Shown: positions 32,690-40,508, counted from the first letter of the stretch. The stretch is 64,000 bases of DNA from CAG-791 sp045546175 (GCA_045546175.1 JAZQCI010000045.1:3263-67262); one strand, 5' to 3'. Notes: generated by a model not told the origin, from the sequence alone. Numbers and translations: made by a program.

Positions 32690-33697
32690 TCAGATCACAT
32701 CCCAGTTCTTGGGGATGTAGATCGATTCAAACATTTTGATCGCATATCTGTCTGTCATCGAAGCAATGTAGTCACAGACAGCCCTGTAGAGGGGAGTGCC
32801 GGCATCGATCATCTTCTTCTGGAGATCCGGAAGCTCCTCCGGGTGCTTCATATAGTGCTCATACAGAACTTCGATCATGCTGCAGGCCTTGGACTCCTCC
32901 GACTTGGCGAGCGGATTGGTGTAAACGCTCTCAAACATGAACGCCCTGAGTTCGCGAAAAGCCTCTTCGATCTCCTCCGACATGGTGATCACAGGCCTCC
33001 CCTGGCTCGTCGTGATGATGTCATGGATAAAGCGGTCAAGGCGCTGCCCCAGTGTTCTGCCCACGACAGAAGCGATCCGCTCAGGGACATCCTCTTCCTT
33101 CAGTATTCCGCCTCTTATGGCGTCGTCCATATCGTGATGGATATAGGCGATCTTATCGGACAGCCGCACGATCTGTCCCTCCAGCGTGAAGGGGAGCGTA
33201 TTCATCTGATGGTTCAGTATTCCGTCTCTCACTTCCTGCGTGAGATTGAGTCCGGCGCCGTTTTTCTCAAGCAGATCCACAGTTCGAAGACTCTGCTCAT
33301 AGTGCCGGAATCCCTCCGGGCAGATCTTGTTCAGCGCCCGCTCTCCCGCATGTCCGAAAGGCGTGTGCCCCAGGTCATGCCCCAGCGCGATCGCTTCGAC
33401 CAGATCCTCATTGAGACGCAGCGCCTTGGCGATCGTTCTGGCGTTCTGGGATACTTCCAGAGTGTGCGTCATGCGCGTCCTGTAATGATCTCCGTCGGGA
33501 GAAAGAAAGACCTGCGTCTTGTCCTTGAGTCTTCTGAATGACTTGCTATGGAGAATCCTGTCCCTGTCCCTTTGGAAGACAGGCCGGATGTCACACTGCT
33601 CTTCGGGCACAGTCCTGCCCTTTGATTGGGTTGAGAAAGCAGCCCATGGGGCCAGGATCTCTTTTTCTCTTAATTCCAGTTCTTCTCTGATCGTCAA
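32690..33697 (-). CDS. dgt: dGTP triphosphohydrolase-like HD protein
   Basis: HD-superfamily deoxynucleotide triphosphohydrolase, about 335 residues. KSFRRLKDKTQVFLSPDGDHYRTR, RMTHTLEVSQNA, and GHDLGHTPFGHAGE provide the H...HD...D metal ligands. The open frame extends to 33772, but GAGG lies 7 nt before a TTG at 33697 giving LTIREELELREKE, which fits the family N-terminus; TTG is therefore proposed. The dgt-dnaG-rpoD order is characteristic of Clostridia. Exact nucleotide specificity is not predictable. Confidence 0.92.
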   Translation of the reverse strand: MTIREELELREKEILAPWAAFSTQSKGRTVPEEQCDIRPVFQRDRDRILHSKSFRRLKDKTQVFLSPDGDHYRTRMTHTLEVSQNARTIAKALRLNEDLVEAIALGHDLGHTPFGHAGERALNKICPEGFRHYEQSLRTVDLLEKNGAGLNLTQEVRDGILNHQMNTLPFTLEGQIVRLSDKIAYIHHDMDDAIRGGILKEEDVPERIASVVGRTLGQRLDRFIHDIITTSQGRPVITMSEEIEEAFRELRAFMFESVYTNPLAKSEESKACSMIEVLYEHYMKHPEELPDLQKKMIDAGTPLYRAVCDYIASMTDRYAIKMFESIYIPKNWDVI

Positions 33698-33847
33698 TGG
33701 AAGGCCTCTTCTTAACTTGTGAATACCGAAATGAAAACAGAATTGCGGGACCGATCTGCAAACCGGCGGCAAAATCGGGTCTAATTTTATTATTCTTCGT
33801 CGGTTTTGATTTTCCTTTTTTACAAAAAAATAAATTTTAAATATATG

Positions 33848-33876
33848 TTGACATTTGAATATATTACTAATAAAAT
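33848..33876 (+). promoter_or_regulatory. Promoter of the tRNA-Leu pair
   Basis: TTGACA, 17 bp, TAAAAT, ending 11 bp before the first tRNA-Leu. Confidence 0.85.
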
Positions 33877-33887
33877 AACATTTGTTC

Positions 33888-33970
33888 GCAGGAGTGGCGG
33901 AATGGCAGACGCGCAGGCTTCAGGTGCCTGTTATGGCAACATAGTGTGGGTTCAAGTCCCATCTCCTGCA
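33888..33970 (+). tRNA. tRNA-Leu (CAG)
   Basis: GCAGGAG acceptor arm pairs with CTCCTGC; anticodon stem CAGGC/GCCTG around loop TTCAGGT gives anticodon CAG; a long variable arm and GGTTCAAGTCC T-loop are present. Class II tRNA of 83 nt, CCA not encoded. Confidence 0.96.
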
Positions 33971-33992
33971 TCCCAATTTAATATCGGGATGC

Positions 33993-34076
33993 GCGGAAGT
34001 GTCGGAACTGGCAGACGAGCAAGACTAAGGATCTTGTGGTGGGTACACCGTGTGGGTTCAAGTCCCATCTTCCGCA
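33993..34076 (+). tRNA. tRNA-Leu (AAG)
   Basis: GCGGAAG pairs with CTTCCGC; anticodon stem CAAGA/TCTTG around loop CTAAGGA gives anticodon AAG, with A at wobble position 34, presumably deaminated to inosine by TadA. Long variable arm with GTGGTGGGTACACC, 84 nt, CCA not encoded. Confidence 0.94.
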
Positions 34077-34085
34077 GTCAGGTTG

Positions 34086-34123
34086 GAAAGATCGGAAACA
34101 GAAATGTTTCCGATCTTTCTATT
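34086..34123 (+). terminator. Terminator after the tRNA-Leu pair
   Basis: GAAAGATCGGAAAC pairs with GTTTCCGATCTTTC (14 bp, 6-nt loop), followed by TATTT. Confidence 0.85.
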
Positions 34124-34236
34124 TGCGCGCTAGCAATGAGCCATGCGCAGGTGATCGTCATTGCAGACGCGGAGAGCTCGCTCTCAAGCGGATGTAATGG
34201 CGATTACCTGCGCATGGCTCATTGCTTACGCGCAAA
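34122..34236 (+). repeat. Long-stem structured repeat, family 2, copy B
   Basis: The 31-nt arm at 34134-34164 pairs with 34194-34224 along its whole length; three pairs are G-U in the plus-strand RNA. Outer TTTGCGCG/CGCGCAAA extends the stem and the apical part holds GAGAGC-TC-GCTCTC (34172-34185). It shares both terminal 14-bp arms and the apical hairpin with copy A at 17.2 kb. It occupies the convergent gap between two tRNA terminators. Confidence 0.9.
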
Positions 34237-34270
34237 AAAAGAACGTGTAAGAAATACTTACACGTTCTTT
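34234..34270 (-). terminator. Terminator after the tRNA-Val pair
   Basis: AAAGAACGTGTAAG / CTTACACGTTCTTT, 14-bp stem with a 5-nt loop; the minus strand continues as a T-run. Confidence 0.92.
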
Positions 34271-34274
34271 AAAG

Positions 34275-34348
34275 TGGAACCGACGGGGCTCGAACCCATG
34301 ACCTCCCGCACGTCAAGCGGACGCTCATCCCAGCTGAGCTACGGTTCC
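34275..34348 (-). tRNA. tRNA-Val (GAC)
   Basis: GGAACCG acceptor arm with CGGTTCC and discriminator A; anticodon loop TTGACGT gives GAC; D-arm GCTCAGCTGGGATGAGC and T-arm GGGTTCGAGCCCC. 74 nt; CCA not encoded. Confidence 0.96.
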
Positions 34349-34376
34349 ATATTTATGATCGCCTCCGTCGAGACAG

Positions 34377-34450
34377 TGGAACCGACGGGGCTCGAACCCG
34401 TGACCTCTCGCGTGTGAGGCGAACGCTCATCCCAGCTGAGCTACGGTTCC
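34377..34450 (-). tRNA. tRNA-Val (CAC)
   Basis: Near-duplicate of the neighbouring tRNA-Val except in the anticodon arm: loop CTCACAC gives anticodon CAC. Acceptor GGAACCG/CGGTTCC. 74 nt; CCA not encoded. The pair probably arose by duplication with divergence of the anticodon stem. Confidence 0.95.
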
Positions 34451-34497
34451 ATGACCCTGTGCGATTCTCTCTGACCTCGCCTTCAGAGTACTTTAGT

Positions 34498-34526
34498 ATA
34501 TTATTACATTGCCCCTGAGTTGTCAA
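34498..34526 (-). promoter_or_regulatory. Promoter of the tRNA-Val pair
   Basis: TTGACA, 17 bp, TAATAT on the minus strand, about 48 bp before the tRNA-Val(CAC) gene. Confidence 0.8.
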
Positions 34527-34540
34527 TCGGAATTTTAAAA

Positions 34541-34631
34541 ATATTCAGTGCCCCGAAAAAGACGCGCAGCGTATCGGGCGCGCCCGCAGTCCCAGCTGCG
34601 AAGCATTTGGGACTTGGTGTGTTGAATAATA
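34541..34631 (-). repeat. Diverged TAATTATTCAG element, family 3
   Basis: Read on the minus strand it starts TATTATTCAACACACC and contains AGTCCCAAATGCTTCGCAG, matching the CAGTCCCAAATGCTGCGCA hairpin of the 43-kb element, then ends near GGGGCACTGAATATT. Arms are imperfect. It starts 3 bp after the pyridoxal kinase stop codon and could act as that gene's 3' end. Confidence 0.7.
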
Positions 34632-34633
34632 CC

Positions 34634-35476
34634 TTAATGCTCCGCGCTTCGTATCATTTTCCCGAGCTCCGGCAGCGTCTCCTCAAAGGCAACTCCGTAC
34701 CTCGGATCCCCCCCTCTCTCCATAGTCGCCAGGATCGTCTTCGCCGTGTAGTCAGACGCTGTTTTGAAGGAGTCCTCCAGAGACATTCCTTTTACAATTG
34801 CTCCCACAGCGGCAGCCGCGAACAGATCGCCTGTCCCGTGGTAGGAGGCGCTGATTTTCTCATTCTGATAATAGAAAGTACTGCCATCTTTGCCGCGCAT
34901 CCCATACACGCCGGTCTTCCCCTCCGACAGAGAAGCGCCCGTGATCACCGCGGTGCCGGCGCCAAGACCGCAGAGCCTTTCGCACAGCTGCTTCAGTTCC
35001 TCTTCCCCCGGGTTCTCTGTATATTCTGAACCGGTCAGCAGACAGGCTTCCGTGAGATTGGGCACGATAAGATCTGCGCGGCCGCACAGCTCTCTGCAGC
35101 GTGTCACACATTCCTCCTCGATGCCTCTGTACAGTTTTCCGTGATCACCCATGGCCGGATCGCTGAAAATGAGGGTATCCTCCTTTTTTAACAGGTCGAT
35201 CACTTCGATGGCCAGGTCGATCTCCCGCGCGGATCCCAGGTATCCCGTGTAGATCGCGTCAAAATGTATGTTCTCTTCTTTCCACTGCCTCGCGAAGGAA
35301 AGCATGTGATCACTCAGGTCGATCTTCCGGTAATCCGGAAACATCGTGTGCGTTGAAAAAACAGCCGTGGGGAGCGGCACACAATCGACCCCCATGGCGG
35401 AAAGAACCGGCATCACTATTGTGATCGAACATTTTCCAAAGCAGGCAATATCCTGGATCGTCAGTATTCTTTTCAT
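34634..35476 (-). CDS. Pyridoxal/pyridoxamine kinase
   Basis: Ribokinase-superfamily enzyme of vitamin B6 salvage, phosphorylating pyridoxal or pyridoxamine with ATP. The 280-residue protein begins RILTIQDIACFGKCSITI, with LIFSDPAMGDHGKLYRG, ADLIVPNLTEACLLTG and the catalytic YHGTGDLFAAAAVGA anion hole. GAGGT precedes the ATG. It is separated by 40 bp from apbE upstream on the same strand. Its 3' end abuts a family 3 repeat. Confidence 0.9.
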   Translation of the reverse strand: MKRILTIQDIACFGKCSITIVMPVLSAMGVDCVPLPTAVFSTHTMFPDYRKIDLSDHMLSFARQWKEENIHFDAIYTGYLGSAREIDLAIEVIDLLKKEDTLIFSDPAMGDHGKLYRGIEEECVTRCRELCGRADLIVPNLTEACLLTGSEYTENPGEEELKQLCERLCGLGAGTAVITGASLSEGKTGVYGMRGKDGSTFYYQNEKISASYHGTGDLFAAAAVGAIVKGMSLEDSFKTASDYTAKTILATMERGGDPRYGVAFEETLPELGKMIRSAEH

Positions 35477-35516
35477 GAAACCTCACCTCTGTGTCTTTGC
35501 GGAGTCGCCGGGAATG

Positions 35517-36545
35517 TCACTGCGCCGTAAAGCCCATTCCCTCTGTGCTGATCTGCTCCCCGCCCGTTGTGATCATGAAGGCCTCTATGCCGTCCATGTC
35601 CTTCACAGCCGCGAGCGCTCTCTCCTCCCCCATGATCAGAAAGATCGTGGCGAGCGCGTCGCAGTCCGCAGACTTTCCGTCCGCCGCCTTCAGCGTCACG
35701 CCCTCTATATCGGACTTTGCCGGGTACCCGGTCGTAGCGTCAAGAATATGGTGGTACCTTACTCCGTCCGCCTCAAAATATCTCTGGTAGACACCGGACG
35801 TGACCACTGTCTGGTCGACGGCGTCCACGGATCCCAGGATCTGCGCCTGCTGTGAATAAGGCTTCTCGATCCCAATACGGAAGGGCTCCCCGCTGCCTCC
35901 CGACCTCTTGTCTCCGATGCAGACAATATTTCCGCCGAGACTGATGATCGCCGAAGTGACGCCGCTCTTTCGGAGCTTCTCGCTCACTTTGTCCGCGATA
36001 TATCCCTTGGCGATGCCGCCCAGATCGATGTGTGTCTCCGGATTCGCCAGCGTCACGGTATTGCCTTCTACGGAGACGCCTCGCCAGTCGACCGTAGCGG
36101 CCGCCTCCCGCAAGGCCTCCTCCGAGGGCACCACAGGCTCTTCCGCATGGAAATCCCACAGGTCGCTGACCTTGCCAATGGTGATATCAAAGGTCCCTTC
36201 CGACAGCTCGCTGTAATAAAGTCCTTTTCGGATCACCTCCACCGTCTCCGGGTCGCACTCCACGCTCTTTCCCTGCGCGTGATTGATCCTGTAGACATCC
36301 GTTCCTTCTTTGGTCCTGCTCAGCAGAGATTCATAGCGGCTGCACAGGGAAAAGGCGTCGTCTATGGCCTTCTGCGCATTTTCCTCGCTCATCTCTTCCA
36401 TGTCATAGACAGAGATCATGCATACGGTGTCAAAATAGAAACTCTGCTTAACAACAGGCTCTGCCGTTTTACCGGCGCAGCCCTGCTGTGTTATAATCAT
36501 TAGTACTGCCAGTGCAGTCAGAAATACACGCTTGAATCGCTTCAT
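35517..36545 (-). CDS. apbE: FAD:protein FMN transferase ApbE (lipoprotein)
   Basis: Covalently attaches FMN from FAD to Thr/Ser of target flavoproteins such as RnfD and RnfG on the outer face of the membrane. 342 residues; signal peptide with lipobox ITQQGC (lipidated Cys23). Family motifs: YFDTVCMISVYD, DLGGIAKGYIADKV, ISLGGNIVCIG, and HHILDATTGYPAKSD with the Mg-binding DATT. It is convergent with the rnf operon with two genes between, which fits a role in Rnf maturation. AGGAG is upstream of the ATG. Confidence 0.95.
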   Translation of the reverse strand: MKRFKRVFLTALAVLMIITQQGCAGKTAEPVVKQSFYFDTVCMISVYDMEEMSEENAQKAIDDAFSLCSRYESLLSRTKEGTDVYRINHAQGKSVECDPETVEVIRKGLYYSELSEGTFDITIGKVSDLWDFHAEEPVVPSEEALREAAATVDWRGVSVEGNTVTLANPETHIDLGGIAKGYIADKVSEKLRKSGVTSAIISLGGNIVCIGDKRSGGSGEPFRIGIEKPYSQQAQILGSVDAVDQTVVTSGVYQRYFEADGVRYHHILDATTGYPAKSDIEGVTLKAADGKSADCDALATIFLIMGEERALAAVKDMDGIEAFMITTGGEQISTEGMGFTAQ

Positions 36546-36620
36546 CGGGATCTTGCTCCTGTTTACAAGTTTATTGAATCGGGGCCAGAATCCGCCCTTG
36601 TCCGCAAGGAGAATTGTATC

Positions 36621-36998
36621 ATGTTAAGAGTAATCAGAAAAGCGGACATCCTTCTCTTTTGTGTCCTGCTCCTGTCCGCCGGTCTCTCGGCAGGGCTGTT
36701 CGCAATGCGGGCCGCAGCTACCGGCGCTGCGGTGGTCATCACACTGGATGGTGAGACCTATAGCTCCTACAGTCTGGAAGAAGACAGAGAGATCGAAGTC
36801 GTGACCGAGACCGGAACGAACACAGTCTGCATAGAAAACAAGATCGTATATATGAAGTATTCCGACTGCCACAACCAGGTCTGTGTGGAACACGCTCCCA
36901 TCTCCCGCTCCGGCGAGAGCATAATCTGCCTTCCCCACAGAGTAGTCGTTCAGATCGAAGGCGGAAAGGAGGCGGACGTCGATGCCGTTGCCAAATAA
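36621..36998 (+). CDS. NusG domain II-containing exported protein
   Basis: A 125-residue protein with one N-terminal membrane anchor (about 8-30, ILLFCVLLLSAGLSAGLF) and an extracytoplasmic NusG-II-like domain, including EIVYMKYSDCHNQVCVEHAPIS-type and CLPHRVVVQI segments. Cys-x(4)-Cys may bind a metal or form a disulfide. These small proteins commonly accompany ApbE and HepI-like proteins near Rnf-type complexes. Role unknown. It overlaps the next gene by 17 bp, so the two are translationally linked. Confidence 0.85.
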   Translation: MLRVIRKADILLFCVLLLSAGLSAGLFAMRAAATGAAVVITLDGETYSSYSLEEDREIEVVTETGTNTVCIENKIVYMKYSDCHNQVCVEHAPISRSGESIICLPHRVVVQIEGGKEADVDAVAK

Positions 36999-37527
36999 AC
37001 CGGATGAAAGCATCCCCGGCGTAAGCGCAGGCAGGGCCCGCCGCGTCGCGATCAGCGCCCTCTTTGCTTCGCTCGCCCTGATCTTCTCTTACATAGAAGC
37101 GATCCTGCCGGTCGCCCCGGGCATCCCCGGGATCAAACTGGGAATCGCGAATCTGGTTGTGATCATCGCCATGTACCGTCTTGACCTTAGATACGCCCTG
37201 GTCATCAACCTGATCCGCATCTTCCTTGCCGGATTCATGTTTAACGGGCTGTACGGAGCCATTTACTCACTCTGCGGGTGCCTGGTCAGTTATGCAGTGA
37301 TGTGCATTATGTACAAGAGCGGCCTGTTCTCCGTGATCGGCGTGAGTATGGGCGGAGGCGTCGCCCACAACATCGGGCAGCTCTGCATAGCCGCTTTTCT
37401 TGTGTCCAGCTATCAGATTTTCTATTATCTGCCGGTCCTCATTATTTCCGGCACGCTCTCCGGCATCCTGATCGGGTGGCTCGGATGGATCCTGCTCGAA
37501 CACATTCCGAAGAGATTATTTTATTGA
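36982..37527 (+). CDS. Gx transporter / HepI-like membrane protein
   Basis: A 181-residue integral membrane protein annotated in relatives as heptaprenyl diphosphate synthase component I or Gx transporter family. About five hydrophobic segments are visible (for example VAISALFASLALIFSYIEA and LVVIIAMYRLDL), with the conserved PGIPGIKLGIANL and GGGVAHNIGQL motifs. It is not expected to be a prenyl synthase. With the NusG-II protein it forms a pair often found beside rnf or apbE; possible flavin or quinone-related transport is speculation. Ends at a bidirectional terminator. Confidence 0.87.
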   Translation: MPLPNKPDESIPGVSAGRARRVAISALFASLALIFSYIEAILPVAPGIPGIKLGIANLVVIIAMYRLDLRYALVINLIRIFLAGFMFNGLYGAIYSLCGCLVSYAVMCIMYKSGLFSVIGVSMGGGVAHNIGQLCIAAFLVSSYQIFYYLPVLIISGTLSGILIGWLGWILLEHIPKRLFY

Positions 37528-37544
37528 TTATGTTATCAGACATA

Positions 37545-37586
37545 AAAAGGAGCTGAGCATTTACAATGCTTCAGCTCCTCTTTTTT
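37545..37586. terminator. Bidirectional terminator between HepI-like gene and rnfB
   Basis: AAAAGGAGCTGAGCAT / ATGCTTCAGCTCCTCTTTT stem with A- and T-tracts at either side, between convergent transcripts. Confidence 0.85.
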
Positions 37587-37648
37587 AATCACCGGTTCAT
37601 TTTCTGAACCGCCTCAGATTGATTCTGACTTGATCAGGCTTTCGGGAT

Positions 37649-38605
37649 TCACTCTGCGGGCTTTGCCTCCGCTGCTTTCGCCTCGGCCGCTGCCTTTGCA
37701 GCTGCTTCCTTCTCCGCTTTAGCCTTCAGGGCAGCCTCTTTGCGCTTCTCAGCTTCCTTGGCTTCCTTCATCTGAAGACCCTTCTTGATCTTTTCCTTCT
37801 GCTCTGCCGTGTGAAGAACATCCTGGATCGCGCCGGTCGGGCACTTAGCCGCGCACAGGCCGCACTTGATGCACTTCTCGGGATCGATCACGCTGAGATT
37901 GTTCTCAATGGTGATCGCGCCCTTAGGGCATACTCTTGAGCACTGAGCACATCCGATGCAGGCTGCGGTGCAGGCTTTTCTCGCGTCCGCGCCCTTCTGC
38001 TCGTTGTGGCAGCGGACCTGAACCTTGGCAGATTCGGGGATGATCTTGATCAGCTTCTGCGGGCAGGCCTTTGCGCAGGCGCCGCAGCTCGTGCAGTAGT
38101 CGCGTCCTACGACCGCTACGCCGTCGATGATGCGGATCGCGTCAAATTCGCAGGCCTGTACACAGTCGCCCAGACCGATACAGCCGTAAGGACACTGCTT
38201 GCTGCCGCCGAACAGCTGCTTTGCCGCCTTACAGGAATTGATATCTTCATACTCATAGAGCTTAGCCGCGTTTTCTGTTGTGCCGTTGCACATTACGAAT
38301 GCGACTTTCTTCTCCATGCTTCCCGCGTCCTGCCCCAGAAGGGAAGCGAGTTTTGCCGCTACGGCAGGTCCGCCGACAGAACACTTGGTGCAGGGAGTTT
38401 CTCCGCCGCCCTCTGCCATGGCGTGTGCATAGTCATCACATCCTGCGTATCCGCAGCCGCCGCAGTTAGCTCCGGGGAGCTCTGCGCGCAGGTCGAGGAA
38501 AAGCTGGTCTTCCTGAACCGCGAACACTTTGGACGCATAGCTGAGCATGACGGAAGCAAGGAGACCGACGATGACAACGAGTGCTACAGGTATTACTATA
38601 CTCAT
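37649..38605 (-). CDS. rnfB: Rnf complex subunit RnfB (polyferredoxin)
   Basis: Electron-entry subunit of ferredoxin:NAD oxidoreductase (Rnf). 318 residues: N-terminal membrane anchor (about 3-27), a [4Fe-4S] domain with CGGCGYAGCDDYAHAM, then four ferredoxin-type motifs (CIGLGDCVQACEFDAI, CTSCGACAKACPQKLI, CIGCAQCSRVCPKGAI, CIKCGLCAAKCPTGAI). The C-terminal 55 residues are an Ala/Lys/Glu helix of no known function. Last gene of the operon, 15 bp after rnfA. Confidence 0.97.
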   Translation of the reverse strand: MSIVIPVALVVIVGLLASVMLSYASKVFAVQEDQLFLDLRAELPGANCGGCGYAGCDDYAHAMAEGGGETPCTKCSVGGPAVAAKLASLLGQDAGSMEKKVAFVMCNGTTENAAKLYEYEDINSCKAAKQLFGGSKQCPYGCIGLGDCVQACEFDAIRIIDGVAVVGRDYCTSCGACAKACPQKLIKIIPESAKVQVRCHNEQKGADARKACTAACIGCAQCSRVCPKGAITIENNLSVIDPEKCIKCGLCAAKCPTGAIQDVLHTAEQKEKIKKGLQMKEAKEAEKRKEAALKAKAEKEAAAKAAAEAKAAEAKPAE

Positions 38606-38620
38606 CCTCTTTCTCCTTTC

Positions 38621-39196
38621 TTATGAGAACATTCCGTTGAAGGCCATAAAGCTCAGGGAAAGGATCGCCGCTGTAATCAGGACGATCGGAACGCCTCTGA
38701 AGGACTCCGGAATACGGCTCTGGTCAACAAGCTTGGTGCGGACGCCGGCCATGATGACCATGGCGAACAGGAATCCGACACCGGCTCCGAACGCGTTTAC
38801 CAGAGATTCAATGTAGTTGTAATTGGAATCGATGTTGGTAATGCAGACACCAAGGACTGCGCAGTTGGTGGTGATCAGAGGAAGGAAGATACCCAGCGAC
38901 TTGTAGAGGGCGGGCATGCTCTTCTTCATGAACATCTCAACCAGCTGTACCAGAGCTGCGATTACAAGGATGAAGACAACCGTCTGCAGGTATCCGATCC
39001 CGAACTTATTGAGAAGCTGCTGGATCGGCCATGTGACTGCTGTCGCAAGTACCATAACGAACGTAACGGCGATACCCATACCCGTGGAGCTGTCCAGATC
39101 TTTGGAAACTCCCAGGAAGGGGCAGATCCCCAGGAACTGAGCCAGAGGATAGTTGTTTACCAGAACCATGCTGATAATGATGATAAGAAATTTCAT
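38621..39196 (-). CDS. rnfA: Rnf complex subunit RnfA
   Basis: Integral membrane subunit, 191 residues and about six transmembrane helices, starting MKFLIIIISMVLVNNYPLAQ. The NNYPLAQFLGICPFLGVS segment and TNCAVLGVCITN repeat are characteristic; Cys residues in these two halves bind a [2Fe-2S] cluster between RnfA and RnfE in characterised complexes (family knowledge). Located 20 bp after rnfE. Confidence 0.97.
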   Translation of the reverse strand: MKFLIIIISMVLVNNYPLAQFLGICPFLGVSKDLDSSTGMGIAVTFVMVLATAVTWPIQQLLNKFGIGYLQTVVFILVIAALVQLVEMFMKKSMPALYKSLGIFLPLITTNCAVLGVCITNIDSNYNYIESLVNAFGAGVGFLFAMVIMAGVRTKLVDQSRIPESFRGVPIVLITAAILSLSFMAFNGMFS

Positions 39197-39216
39197 GATT
39201 TATCCTCCTCTCCTTC

Positions 39217-39933
39217 TTATTTCTGTGCGGCGCAATCGCCGTCCGCGCAGTTGCCTGCATTGGCGCATCCGTCGCATCCGAACTCATTGCGGATCTTGCT
39301 CTTATCCTTGGTGAAATAATGAACAGCCGCCATAACGATCGCGTATACGAAGAAACCGCCGGGAACCATGGTCATGATGCTCATGCCGGGGATGAAATTG
39401 GAGAGCAGCGGAATTCCCTTGAATCCCTTTGCAAGTCCGAACCAGTCGCCCGCAAGCCATGTGCCGCTTCCGAGAACTTCGCGGATCGTGCCCATGATGA
39501 CCAGTGTCAGTGTAAAGCCGAGGCCCATGCCGATGCCGTCGAGCGCGCTGTCCAGGACACCGTTCTTGCTCGCGAACATCTCGGCGCGGCCGAGGATGAT
39601 GCAGTTAACGACGATCAGAGGCAGATACAGTCCCAGTGCGGAATACAGGGAAGGCACGAAGGCCTGAAGCAGCATCTGGACGATCGTAACAAATCCAGCG
39701 ATAACGGTGATAAAGCAAGGGATTCTTACCTTATCGGGAATAATGTTGTGCAGTGCCGAGATAACGATATTGGAGCAGACAAGAACAGCCGTGGCTGCAA
39801 GTCCCATACCGAAACCGGTCTCAACGGAGGTAGATGTCGCCAGTGTGGGGCAGGTACCGATGACCAGCACAAGGACCGGGTTTTCTTTGATCAGTCCGTT
39901 CAAAAGAACGTCAATTCTTTTCCTCTCTTCCAT
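39217..39933 (-). CDS. rnfE: Rnf complex subunit RnfE
   Basis: Integral membrane subunit, 238 residues, inverted-topology partner of RnfA. NPVLVLVIGTCPTLATSTS and IVVNCIILGRAEMFASKNG carry the conserved Cys residues. The C-terminus has a Cys-rich tail (FGCDGCANAGNCADGDC), with five cysteines in the last 16 residues before AQK, which is beyond the usual core and may bind metal or be incidental. Start overlaps rnfG stop (TAATG). Confidence 0.96.
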   Translation of the reverse strand: MEERKRIDVLLNGLIKENPVLVLVIGTCPTLATSTSVETGFGMGLAATAVLVCSNIVISALHNIIPDKVRIPCFITVIAGFVTIVQMLLQAFVPSLYSALGLYLPLIVVNCIILGRAEMFASKNGVLDSALDGIGMGLGFTLTLVIMGTIREVLGSGTWLAGDWFGLAKGFKGIPLLSNFIPGMSIMTMVPGGFFVYAIVMAAVHYFTKDKSKIRNEFGCDGCANAGNCADGDCAAQK

Positions 39934-40508
39934 TACTTCGCACCTCCTAACTCTGCATACTGCGCAAGAGCGGCATAGACGCCCTTATGGATGGCAGTAC
40001 CGGAAACCGACGCACCGGTAATGAAGTTGAAGCCCGCCTCTTTTTTGACATCCTCAGCACTGAGTGCTGTCTTTGTAATGTACTGCGCGAGGTATTCGGG
40101 ATCCTGGTCCTTGGTACCTACACCGGGGGTATCTGCGTGGTCCGTGACCTTGACGCCGGTGACCGCGCCTGTCGCGTCGATACCGACCATCATGGTCAGG
40201 TCGCCGCCGAAGGACTTGGTCATGCAGGTCATAACATAACCGGTATCGTTGTTTGCCTTATAAACTTCTGTTACAGACGCCTTGCCGTCCGAAGAGGAAG
40301 CGTAGCTGTCCAGCTCAAGCTGTGTAAAGTCATCCGCGTCGGGAAGCAGTTCTTTTCTGTTCGCCGTAGCAGTGATCGCCGCATTTTTGATGATAATGGG
40401 CTCAGAGACCGAATTGGTCAATGCCAGAAGGAGTGTCGTTACAAAGCAGATCGCTACGAGGACGACTACCGGCATGCCATATTCCTTAAAATTGTCATTC
40501 TTAGTCAT
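39933..40508 (-). CDS. rnfG: Rnf complex subunit RnfG (covalent FMN subunit)
   Basis: Membrane-anchored extracytoplasmic flavoprotein subunit, 191 residues: one N-terminal helix (about 12-32) and an FMN-binding domain with DHADTPGVGTK. The ApbE flavinylation site, usually (S/T)GAT, reads TGAS here (164-167), so the modified residue would be Ser167 rather than Thr. The codon is TCG in the read sequence. Coupled to rnfD and rnfE by overlapping TAATG junctions. Confidence 0.95.
   Translation of the reverse strand: MTKNDNFKEYGMPVVVLVAICFVTTLLLALTNSVSEPIIIKNAAITATANRKELLPDADDFTQLELDSYASSSDGKASVTEVYKANNDTGYVMTCMTKSFGGDLTMMVGIDATGAVTGVKVTDHADTPGVGTKDQDPEYLAQYITKTALSAEDVKKEAGFNFITGASVSGTAIHKGVYAALAQYAELGGAK

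Noticed and set aside
34275..34450. CRISPR-like direct repeats
   Set aside because: The repeated GGAACCG...CGGTTCC segments are two tRNA-Val genes; no regularly spaced array exists in the window.
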